Source: Candidatus Poribacteria bacterium
GTDB lineage: Bacteria; Poribacteria; WGA-4E; UBA9662
NCBI GenBank assembly: GCA_002697225.1
Contig: NZUQ01000002.1
Location: 1 to 5,835 of the forward strand
DNA length: 5,835 bases
Direction of reading: 5' to 3'
Shown: in pieces, positions 1-5,835 of the stretch
Numbering within the stretch: the first letter of the stretch is position 1
Layout: each line of letters begins with the position of its first letter
Made by a program: the position numbers and the translations under genes
The notes under the pieces: generated by a model
Database searches by the model: none
Seen by the model: the letters and a program-made list of their open reading frames with translations, nothing else
Told to the model about the DNA's origin: nothing

Positions 1-187
1 CGATTTACTTTTCATTTTTATATAATATCATGTTGCTAAAATCTCGTTATGCTTCAATATTTAACCATATTTATATTTAATTGATCCATGTTCTTCTAAG
101 GAAAACACTAATCATAAGAATATGGGTAAAATCTAGTATGGGAAACCACCTACATAAGGAATTGAGCGTATGTATGGTCCTTTCCAC
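1..187. other. AT-rich stretch without a recognisable gene
   Basis: Strongly AT-rich, especially in the first 120 bases. It lies downstream of the minus-strand membrane-protein gene. I see no open frame with protein-like character, no tRNA and no GC-rich hairpin followed by a T run. A TATAAT at 21-26 on the plus strand has no checkable -35 because the window begins just before it. A 6-bp AT-only inverted repeat (TACATA at 151-156, TATGTA at 169-174) is too weak to call a terminator. Confidence 0.5.
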
Positions 188-769
188 CTAATTAGAACTC
201 AACGGTCGAGAAAAACGTAAATAAACTAGGCTGGTTATTAGAATCACCACAAAGATGATTTCTACGATCAAGAACCGTGGGTCGCCATAATGACGTTCAA
301 TCCCAACCAGAAAATTATCTAGTAAGAGCCATTCTAATTGATGTAGTTGCAGTATTTCAAAGCGATGAGTATAACGAGCCATAAATCCTTCTGGGAACCC
401 ATCTAAAACCCCTTCTACAAAGCGGAGGATATAATGATCCCAGATATCATAACTCAGGGCGGCCAAAATACCGTACCTATAACGAATATCTGTCCACACA
501 GCCTAAGTAATAATACCAGCTCCACTGAAGAGCCAACTCCAAAAAACCAAACGGGAAAATATTGATCCATACGGACTGCTCTCGTGATAAGTGAAGATAG
601 CCATTGCGTCAATTAAGGCATGAGATAGAAAGGCCAAACCTAAGCCCAAGGCCAACCAAGCCCATCTTGGAGTTTTAACCCATCTGGCAGTTCCATCTGC
701 TCGACTGACAAGGATTTGACCGAGGTGAAGACAGATTAGACCTGATAAGGCATGGGAGGGAATCATCAT
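188..769 (-). pseudogene. Small integral membrane protein interrupted by an in-frame TAG (possible membrane-bound metal-dependent hydrolase type)
   Basis: This is one continuous frame of 193 codons before its TAG stop at 188-190. It starts at ATG ATG (769-764) and is broken by a TAG at 503-505 (codon 89). The first half covers 769-503 (88 aa). The second half resumes in the same frame and could restart at the GTG at 499 (103 aa). Hydrophobic segments lie at about residues 36-60, 70-88, 100-108 and near the C terminus (about 165-185). Conserved-looking polar residues sit in or beside the membrane: H6 in PSHALSG, H50 and D54 in HALIDA, H62 in TYH, and D108, D111 and H112 in YDIWDH. Spaced H/D residues in a multi-helix protein recall the YdjM/DUF457 'membrane-bound metal-dependent hydrolase' group, but that link is inferred from pattern only. 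The halves complement each other in topology and share a frame, so they were very probably one gene. A stop lies in frame just upstream, which supports the start. The stop may be a nonsense mutation, a sequencing error or, less likely, read-through. Confidence 0.6.
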
Positions 770-806
770 CTCTATTTTTCAACATTTTCCTAATTAGCCA
801 TCTTGA

Positions 807-1297
807 AGAGCCACCGATTGTTCTACTAGGACTGGTAGTTTCATTGCTTACCCAATACCTGCCACATCGATGGATTATGTCTACGATGTCGAATCTCGGA
901 AGACATATTCGGCTGTTGACCCGGAAATCATAGGACGAGATATGGGTACTTTCTTGCAGAACCAAAATTGATCGACGGTCGTTTCCAGGAAATGAAAAAT
1001 CGTGGATGGCATGGTTTTTCGGATCGTGCTCCTGCAGAAGCACGAGAATTCATTGGCAATGCGGCGACGTTCTTTTTAGCACAGCCTGTCCATGGAGCAT
1101 CAATGAATGTCTGTTCGGAACCACGTGATATCTACAAAAGATTTCAGGAAATCTTTGGAAGTACTGGGCGATGTAAATCCGCATTGACAACTAAGCAAAC
1201 GGCAGAAGATTTCCATATTCCTCAACAGGGTATTAGTCAACATCGCCTTCATTGTTTGGAGAGTACTTCCTTCGTTGCCCGCTCAAAACTATTTTGA
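807..1297 (+). pseudogene. Unidentified coding remnant with a probable frameshift
   Basis: I do not recognise this gene. The plus strand carries two overlapping frames that look protein-like. Frame 3 is open from 807 to a TGA at 969-971 and contains DVESRKTYSAVDPEIIGRD. Frame 2 is open from 920 to a TGA at 1295-1297 and contains DGRFQEMKNRGWHGFSD, then FFLAQPVHGASMNVCSEP. Inserting one base near 956 joins them smoothly (RDMGTFL then AEPKLIDGRF), giving about 163 codons. The only start in the second part alone is a TTG at 968 (109 aa), with no convincing ribosome binding site. The C-terminal third (KQTAEDF, IPQQGISQH, FVARSK) faintly resembles a winged helix-turn-helix, but not enough to name it. 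It is on the opposite strand to all other genes here and converges on the GH32 gene. It may be a decayed gene, an intact gene with one sequencing error, or chance. Confidence 0.35.
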
Positions 1298-1481
1298 AAT
1301 CTCGTTCTCAAAAACAAAGGGGCTCGAGTCTTTCCAGCCCAATTAGCACATCTAAGACCCAACAGCTGTGAAATATGCCACCCAGCGTTAGCTTCTTAGC
1401 TGTTTTCTTGGGTACTATGATATACCAGCTAGATATATTGGAAAGTACCAGTGTGCAATTTTGTGTAAACCTTAACTACTC
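1298..1481. other. Convergent intergenic region
   Basis: These 184 bp lie between the end of the plus-strand remnant and the end of the minus-strand GH32 gene. No open frame is believable here. The only structures seen are the terminator-like hairpin annotated separately at 1306-1340 and a 6-bp inverted repeat (TAGCTG at 1397-1402, CAGCTA at 1426-1431) with a long loop and no T run. Confidence 0.45.
1306..1340 (-). terminator. Possible Rho-independent terminator for the HD-GH32 transcript
   Basis: Read on the minus strand, GGGCT (1340-1336) and AGCCC (1324-1320) form a 5-bp GC-rich stem around an 11-nt loop, followed by CTTTGTTTTT. The order stem then T-rich tract fits an intrinsic terminator for leftward transcription. 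It starts about 140 bp past the GH32 stop. The stem is short and the T run is interrupted, so this is tentative. The plus strand lacks a T run after the stem. Confidence 0.35.
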
Positions 1482-3038
1482 TTAGTTATAAATACTCTTC
1501 ATCTGCCACATCTTCAGAGACACAAGCTCGATGTCTCTTCCTTGTGACCGAATTGATACACTAGTGCTATCTTCTCTCCCTGGATACACCCGCACTGCCA
1601 CGCATTGTTTTTCGTTGATGAAGACTTCGATTACACTCTTGTCAATGAATATCCGTAAACTTAGTCGTTCACCCGGTGCCAAATAGACTGGGGCGGTTTC
1701 AGGTGCTCGAGAAAGTACATCTGGAGAGGTAGAAGAATAGGAAGAATCAATGGTAATTAGACTATCTGAGCATTCTCGAGGCGATATCCCTGCACGGGAA
1801 CCGGGATACCTTAATCCGCGATTTCGGTAAAAAGCGATACGCGTATACTCCTGTCGGTCTGGAGAACGCAGCACATTGAGTTCGACCATTGATGACCCGT
1901 TGGTCTCGATTTCGGCATCGATCTCGATTGTATTGCCTTCTATCCCATCTAAAACTGTTTCTTGATTGGCACTAATTTTACAATTTTTAATTTCAGTTCG
2001 TTGACCACGAACCGATTTGATATCACCTGCAGGCTGAATCCTCAATTCGTTGGAATCGATTAGAGATAGACGCCTTGGTAGGGTCATGATCTGGTTCCAA
2101 CCTTCAGTCGGCTTAGCCGGGTTCATATTAAAAATGACGACAATTCCGCCATTACCGTCTGGTGTTGCCGACGGAGCATGCACCCCAGCAGGTGAGGCTG
2201 ACCCGAAGTTGAATTTGCCGTGTGCTGTAGTAGCAAATTTTTGTCGACTCTTGTCATAGTCACCAAGGAGATATTGGCCACCACTCATATGACTAAAAAA
2301 TAGGAGTATGTATCTGTCTCCGATGGGCCAGAAATAGGGACACGCACCATCATCACCATCTAGAGTGAACCGATCGTTTTCTACAAAGGGATGCAGATAC
2401 TCCCAATGTTCTAGATCTTCAGAGCGAAAGAGATAATCCAAGGGTCTCCAAGGATCTCTTCCATTTGAAAGAGAATAGTAGCTTCCACCTTGGTGCCAGA
2501 TGCAGGGATCGTGAACTCGATAAGGCAGTGAAGATCCATCAGAACTGCCGATTGGTATAACGGGTTGCCCCGTTACTTTTACCCAATTCAGTAGTAGAGG
2601 ATCGCTGGAAACAGCTACCATTTCTCCAACTTCAGTGCCATAGTACATGGCAATAACTCTGTTTTCTTCGACAAAAGTCGCACCAGAAAAACAACATTTT
2701 TCAGGATTTGGATATATTGCATAGGGTAAATCACGCCAATGGATTAGGTCTGCGCTAACTGCATGTCCCCAATGCTGACGTGGATCCTCCGGTGGGTATG
2801 CCTGATAGAACATATGCCAGTTCCCTTGCCAGAAACAAAGACCATTAGGATCATTAAGTCGACCTTCCGGATTAACATAGTGGTAGATGGGACGGGACGG
2901 ATCGTTTTCCAAGCTCTTGCGTACCTGTTTCATACGCTGGAGAAGTGGGTTAGTAATCAGTTCGCATTCCTGCTGTTCCAAAGTTGTGCTGAATTGAAAC
3001 TTGGGAACGAGTGAAATATTATCTGTATTGACATCCAT
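1482..3038 (-). CDS. Divergent glycoside hydrolase family 32-like protein (beta-fructosidase fold)
   Basis: A 518-residue protein within the usual GH32 length, with a five-bladed propeller followed by a C-terminal beta-sandwich. GH32 enzymes hydrolyse beta-fructosides such as sucrose, inulin or levan. Visible GH32 marks: YHYVNPEGRLNDPNG with the nucleophile at D63 (NDPNG, 62-66); FYQAYP (77-82); WGHAVSADLIHW (90-101); FSGA (117-120); a VHDP motif (175-178) where the canonical RDP has arginine, leaving D177 as the likely stabiliser; GWNQIMTLPRRLSL (313-326); and the sandwich motif IDKSVIEVFI (465-474). The canonical EC motif with the acid/base glutamate appears as GACPYFW (231-237), alanine replacing glutamate, with D229 and D230 just before it. 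There is no signal peptide or membrane helix, so it is probably cytoplasmic. The ATG is preceded by AGGA (3049-3046) seven nt away; an internal Met at residue 36 has no such site. The fold is secure; the substrate, and whether it is catalytic, are not. Confidence 0.85.
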   Translation of the reverse strand: MDVNTDNISLVPKFQFSTTLEQQECELITNPLLQRMKQVRKSLENDPSRPIYHYVNPEGRLNDPNGLCFWQGNWHMFYQAYPPEDPRQHWGHAVSADLIHWRDLPYAIYPNPEKCCFSGATFVEENRVIAMYYGTEVGEMVAVSSDPLLLNWVKVTGQPVIPIGSSDGSSLPYRVHDPCIWHQGGSYYSLSNGRDPWRPLDYLFRSEDLEHWEYLHPFVENDRFTLDGDDGACPYFWPIGDRYILLFFSHMSGGQYLLGDYDKSRQKFATTAHGKFNFGSASPAGVHAPSATPDGNGGIVVIFNMNPAKPTEGWNQIMTLPRRLSLIDSNELRIQPAGDIKSVRGQRTEIKNCKISANQETVLDGIEGNTIEIDAEIETNGSSMVELNVLRSPDRQEYTRIAFYRNRGLRYPGSRAGISPRECSDSLITIDSSYSSTSPDVLSRAPETAPVYLAPGERLSLRIFIDKSVIEVFINEKQCVAVRVYPGREDSTSVSIRSQGRDIELVSLKMWQMKSIYN

Positions 3039-3045
3039 GAGCTTT

Positions 3046-3049
3046 TCCT
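3046..3049 (-). promoter_or_regulatory. Ribosome binding site of the GH32-like gene
   Basis: AGGA on the minus strand, seven nucleotides before the ATG at 3038-3036, with a second AGGA at 3054-3051. It supports the upstream start over the internal Met codon 36. It lies in the 39-bp gap after the HD gene, as expected for a translationally separate gene on a shared transcript. Confidence 0.5.
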
Positions 3050-3077
3050 ATCCTAATTCTACTGATAAGGAACGGAG

Positions 3078-4094
3078 TTACATCAACCCTTTGTATTCGT
3101 TTTCCAAATCCTGAGTGAAAAAGATAACACGATCAATTGCAGCTTGCGCATCACTCCGTTCGGATTGCGATAATGCTGTATCCTCGATTGACTTCTGAAG
3201 ATCTGGAATCCACTTTGTTTTTAAGTGATCAAGCTGATAGGCAAAGTCAGGGTCTGCAGTCTCGCTTACAAAATATTCGATTACGCCGAGTAAACCATAT
3301 TTTCGGTTTATATTTATGTTTTCCAATTCTGCATTCATCTGCGAGACAAGGTTTCGACTTCGTTCTTGACGTTTTTCTGCAACATCCTTAGCTGAGTTAG
3401 TTAGAAGGTTTTCCACAAAACTATCTTTGGAGTCGACAAATCTTGGCAGACCTTGGACGTAACTTTCGAGTTCAAACTTGCCGGTTCGTTGAATGGCGAA
3501 ATGCGCGTGAATATGAATATTTCGAAAGAAACCAGTGTACCCCACATTCGGATCCATGGTATCAGCATCATATAGAATCTGGTTTTCGATATTTTTGTAC
3601 AGAATATCAAAGTCTTCACTGGTCATATTTATTGGTTTTAAATGGGCAAAAACAATTGACCGAACAGCTTCGATAAAATCTGCGTCAAAACCGTAATCGA
3701 CAAGGATTTTTTCGGTAATCACGGCACCAGAGTCATGGTGCACAGTGTTATATAAATCGTAATCATCGTATAAACGAGTGACAATGTTCTCACGTGCTGG
3801 CTTCAGTTTTTCATTGAGCCAGAAACCCTGTTCACTAGTAACACGATTTCCATCAGCATCATTCAAAATTTCGCCATCATATTTTTTGGTAATGTCGTGT
3901 AGAGTACCAGCAATTTCAAGCTTTTTTACATCACCTCCTTCGCGCCTGCCAAGTTCCATACCCATAGCGCGCACGCGCTTAGTATGATTCCAAGTATAGT
4001 GACGCCACTGGAAACCAACCCGATTATGATCCCAAAGTTTGTAGGTTTCAGTAACTAAATCTTCCAGTTCTTTTGATACCTTTGAATAGTCCAT
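3078..4094 (-). CDS. HD-domain metal-dependent phosphohydrolase
   Basis: A 338-residue soluble protein of the HD superfamily, whose members use one or two metal ions to hydrolyse phosphomonoesters, phosphodiesters or nucleotides. Metal-ligand candidates are in the expected order: H37 (WNHTKRV), H66-D67 (GTLHDITKKYDG), H119-H120 followed by D121, H151 (FAHLKP) and D176/D178/D181 (LYDADTMD). The extra histidines between the HD pair and the last aspartate fit a two-metal HD site. Residues from about 225 on are mainly charged and helical, including a coiled-coil-like run near 246-270, and match no domain I recognise. The frame is open up to a TTG at 4175, but the ATG at 4094 follows a GGGAG, and the 27 residues upstream look non-coding, so I chose the ATG. 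The GH32-like gene begins 39 bp downstream on the same strand, suggesting co-transcription. The substrate cannot be read from the sequence; the relation to sugar metabolism is by neighbourhood only. Confidence 0.8.
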   Translation of the reverse strand: MDYSKVSKELEDLVTETYKLWDHNRVGFQWRHYTWNHTKRVRAMGMELGRREGGDVKKLEIAGTLHDITKKYDGEILNDADGNRVTSEQGFWLNEKLKPARENIVTRLYDDYDLYNTVHHDSGAVITEKILVDYGFDADFIEAVRSIVFAHLKPINMTSEDFDILYKNIENQILYDADTMDPNVGYTGFFRNIHIHAHFAIQRTGKFELESYVQGLPRFVDSKDSFVENLLTNSAKDVAEKRQERSRNLVSQMNAELENININRKYGLLGVIEYFVSETADPDFAYQLDHLKTKWIPDLQKSIEDTALSQSERSDAQAAIDRVIFFTQDLENEYKGLM

Positions 4095-4097
4095 AAG

Positions 4098-4102
4098 CTC
4101 CC
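4098..4102 (-). promoter_or_regulatory. Ribosome binding site deciding the HD gene start
   Basis: GGGAG on the minus strand, three nucleotides before the ATG at 4094-4092. The spacing is somewhat short but the match is good. It favours this ATG over the TTG at 4175. Confidence 0.45.
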
Positions 4103-4159
4103 TGTTGATTATGCAAAATTTTTCATTGAACCTATAAGAGTTAGTGTGGAGGTAACTCG

Positions 4160-4189
4160 GTAAATCCGTGTCCAAATCCCCTGATTTAC
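4160..4189 (-). repeat. Perfect 7-bp inverted repeat in the HD-GH32 leader
   Basis: GTAAATC (4160-4166) and GATTTAC (4183-4189) are exact reverse complements separated by 16 bases. They lie between the predicted promoter and the HD start codon, so they could form an RNA hairpin in the 5' leader or a protein-binding dyad. The arms are AT-rich and there is no T run, so it is not a terminator. A repeat of this size can arise by chance in AT-rich DNA. Confidence 0.3.
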
Positions 4190-4267
4190 AAAATTCCTTT
4201 TGAAGTGTGAATTTATGATTCCGGACTCACTTGAGCTATCAGTTTTACCGCCTCCAAACCAGTTGGC

Positions 4268-4296
4268 ATTATAGTTGATTTTGCCATATAGATCAA
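4268..4296 (-). promoter_or_regulatory. Predicted sigma70-type promoter for the HD-GH32 pair
   Basis: On the minus strand TTGATC (4296-4291) is followed by exactly 17 nt and then a perfect TATAAT (4273-4268). The -35 matches TTGACA at its first four bases. Transcription would begin near 4261, giving a leader of about 167 nt before the HD start codon. It sits in the intergenic gap, in the right direction and just past the end of the beta-propeller gene, implying that HD-GH32 is its own transcription unit. Confidence 0.5.
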
Positions 4297-4371
4297 CAAA
4301 AATTACTGAATCTTCGGAAATCAGGCAACTTGATTCTGATATATTCACATACGAGACGCGAATCCAACATA

Positions 4372-5835
4372 TTATTCTCCCATTGGTAATAAATAACATG
4401 CCGCTTCCTGATCATTTCGAACAAGAAGGTACGGACCTGAAAGCGCAGGATTATTCCAAGTTCTACCATCAAGAGCTACAAATCTCGATAACTCTTTGTA
4501 TGCAGTTGGGTCGGCACTAACTAACACAATTTCTCCTGATTCTGCTTGAATTAGAAGTAGATTGTTTACTAGTATTATCTGTCCATGTCCGTAGCGCCCT
4601 CGTTTCCATTTGCGTTGACCGTTGGTCGAGTCCAAGCATACAAGAATGCCATCATCAAGACCATAGATGTGACCTTCATAATGGACAACGTTAGTAAACT
4701 TGGCTTTTAGATGGTGGTTTTCCCAAACTAGGGAAACATGGAATTCCTCTGAGTTTTTGTCCCGATGGATCTGAAATAATTTACAACCAATTCCATATCC
4801 AGTGGAAACAAAAAGTTGGTTTTCAGGTAACGGCAGAGGTTGAGCAACATGTTGGGTTTCCTTCGGCCAAGATTGACGCCAAAAGATTTTCCCGTTAAGG
4901 GGATTATGTGAAACAATGTAACCTCGATTAAAAATTAGAATTTGAGGTATGTCCACAAAATTGGTTATGATCGGTGAACTATAGCCAGCCTGATCATTGC
5001 CCGCATGCCAAATAGTTTCTCCTGTATCTTTATGGTAAGCCACTAAGGATTTTTCCAGATCCCCCCCGGCACTGACCACAACCATGTGATCAAGAACTAA
5101 AGGCGAACAACTTATTCCCCATTCATTAACCTTAGAATTGTTATCACTAACAATATTTTTTGCCCATACACGTTCACCCGTCAACAGTTCTAAGCAGTTC
5201 AGGGTTCCGGTTGCACCTAGTGTGTATACGTGATTCCTAACAATTGTCGGTGTCGCACGAGGGCCAACCCCTCCAGGGACCTTTTCATGTCGAGTGTTAT
5301 CACTATGACTCCATTTCATTTGACCAGATTTCAGATTGTAACATACCACCATTTCTTGTTCACCACGCTGTTCCTGAGTAACTGCAAAATCTCCAAAAAC
5401 GGCGAAAGCTGACCATCCTGCACCTATGGGTTGTCTCCACATGAGTTGCGGTGGATGTTTCGACCAATCACGTGCCAATTCTATCCCGCTTAGAACTGCA
5501 TTGCGATTTGGTCCAAGAAATCGTGGGTAGTTGTAGGGTGAAGACCGTAATGATCCATGTATCCTTTCCGAAGGAGTGTCGGCTTGTGTCAAGGAATCGC
5601 CAGCTTTCTTCGCCCAACTCCATTCCAGTATTGGGATCAAGTTTCCTGTAAAACCTTTAATTCGAAACAAGACAACTGAGAACAGGATAGCAGAAAGAAC
5701 TATTCCCAGAGACAGGAACCGGGTCCTCCATCGTAACCGCGAGAAGAATAGCAGCCAGGCAACAATTAGTAAAAATGAAATCCCAAGAACACTTATGATT
5801 CGAAGGTTTTGACTTTGGTGATCTAGACTGTTAAA
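4372..5835 (-). CDS. Membrane-anchored PQQ-like beta-propeller protein (5' end outside the window)
   Basis: 487 residues plus a TAA stop are visible and the frame stays open to the right edge, so the start is missing. Two hydrophobic helices lie at visible residues about 13-31 (LRIISVLGISFLL... to WLLFF) and 41-56 (LSLGIVLSAILFSVV). A linker and a YPRFLGPNRN motif at 103-112 come next. The propeller shows at least five PQQ-type blade signatures of the form xxxGxxxW: SGQMKW ending at 175, TGERVW at 224, TGETIW at 276, NGKIFW at 319 and NGQRKW at 410. Repeats of this kind occur in quinoprotein dehydrogenases and in BamB-like scaffold proteins. The calcium and PQQ ligands and the heme-binding motif of true dehydrogenases are not evident, so a scaffold or binding role outside the cytoplasm is more likely. 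An in-frame TTG at 5670-5668 could be taken as a start, but it would cut away the first helix and nearly all of the second. The gene is separated from the HD gene by 277 bp that hold a promoter. Confidence 0.85.
   Translation of the reverse strand, partial: FNSLDHQSQNLRIISVLGISFLLIVAWLLFFSRLRWRTRFLSLGIVLSAILFSVVLFRIKGFTGNLIPILEWSWAKKAGDSLTQADTPSERIHGSLRSSPYNYPRFLGPNRNAVLSGIELARDWSKHPPQLMWRQPIGAGWSAFAVFGDFAVTQEQRGEQEMVVCYNLKSGQMKWSHSDNTRHEKVPGGVGPRATPTIVRNHVYTLGATGTLNCLELLTGERVWAKNIVSDNNSKVNEWGISCSPLVLDHMVVVSAGGDLEKSLVAYHKDTGETIWHAGNDQAGYSSPIITNFVDIPQILIFNRGYIVSHNPLNGKIFWRQSWPKETQHVAQPLPLPENQLFVSTGYGIGCKLFQIHRDKNSEEFHVSLVWENHHLKAKFTNVVHYEGHIYGLDDGILVCLDSTNGQRKWKRGRYGHGQIILVNNLLLIQAESGEIVLVSADPTAYKELSRFVALDGRTWNNPALSGPYLLVRNDQEAACYLLPMGE

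Noticed and set aside
675..1043. A 122-codon minus-strand frame opposite the remnant and overlapping the membrane-protein gene
   Set aside because: It overlaps the membrane-protein gene in another frame, and its composition, rich in Ser, Arg and Asn with no motif, looks like an antisense shadow.
1142..1290. Winged helix-turn-helix in the plus-strand remnant
   Set aside because: The pattern (KQTAEDF, IPQQGISQH, FVARSK) is suggestive, but the surrounding sequence matches no regulator family I know and the frame is damaged, so no regulator is claimed.
1397..1431. Inverted repeat TAGCTG/CAGCTA as a terminator
   Set aside because: Only 6 bp with a 23-nt loop and no T run on either strand.
4095..4175. 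A 27-residue N-terminal extension of the HD protein starting at TTG
   Set aside because: The ATG at 4094 has a GGGAG before it, the extension has no domain character, and it spans the leader inverted repeat.
4109..4399. A 96-codon minus-strand frame between the beta-propeller and HD genes
   Set aside because: It overlaps the end of the beta-propeller gene in another frame, has no ribosome binding site or recognisable motif, and covers the predicted promoter and leader.
4372..5835. PQQ-dependent dehydrogenase
   Set aside because: The blade repeats are PQQ-like, but no cofactor or calcium ligands of quinoprotein dehydrogenases and no heme motif could be seen, so a catalytic role is not claimed.

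Overview
The window is AT-leaning bacterial DNA, roughly 40-45% G+C by eye, with no plasmid, phage or insertion-sequence hallmarks and no visible RNA genes. Gene content (a membrane-anchored PQQ-like beta-propeller protein, an HD-domain phosphohydrolase, a divergent GH32 glycosidase and a small polytopic membrane protein) resembles genomes of environmental, often marine, heterotrophs of the Planctomycetota/Verrucomicrobiota/Poribacteria/Latescibacterota kind. The lineage cannot be fixed from this sequence.

Layout: nearly everything well supported is on the minus strand, so transcription runs right to left. From 5835 down to 4372 lies a beta-propeller gene. Its reading frame stays open to the window edge, so its start is outside; two predicted membrane helices precede the propeller. 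A 277-bp intergenic stretch (4095-4371) follows, with a good sigma70-type promoter (TTGATC, 17 nt, TATAAT) and a 7-bp inverted repeat. Next come an HD-domain gene (4094-3078) and, 39 bp further on, a GH32-like gene (3038-1482). These two probably form one transcript. A weak hairpin plus T-rich run at about 1306-1340 could end it.

The left fifth looks damaged. On the plus strand, 807-1297 holds a coding-like stretch that only makes one protein if a single-base frameshift near 956 is corrected. On the minus strand, 769-188 is a 193-codon membrane-protein frame broken by one in-frame TAG at codon 89. These may be true pseudogenes or errors in a low-coverage assembly. The first 187 bases are AT-rich with no gene seen.

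How the genes work together: the only strong functional inference is co-transcription of the HD phosphohydrolase with a probably cytoplasmic GH32-like protein. The GH32 protein keeps the fold and the nucleophile motif but lacks the usual glutamate of the EC motif. No transporter, regulator or defence module is visible, and I found no convincing new multi-gene system here.
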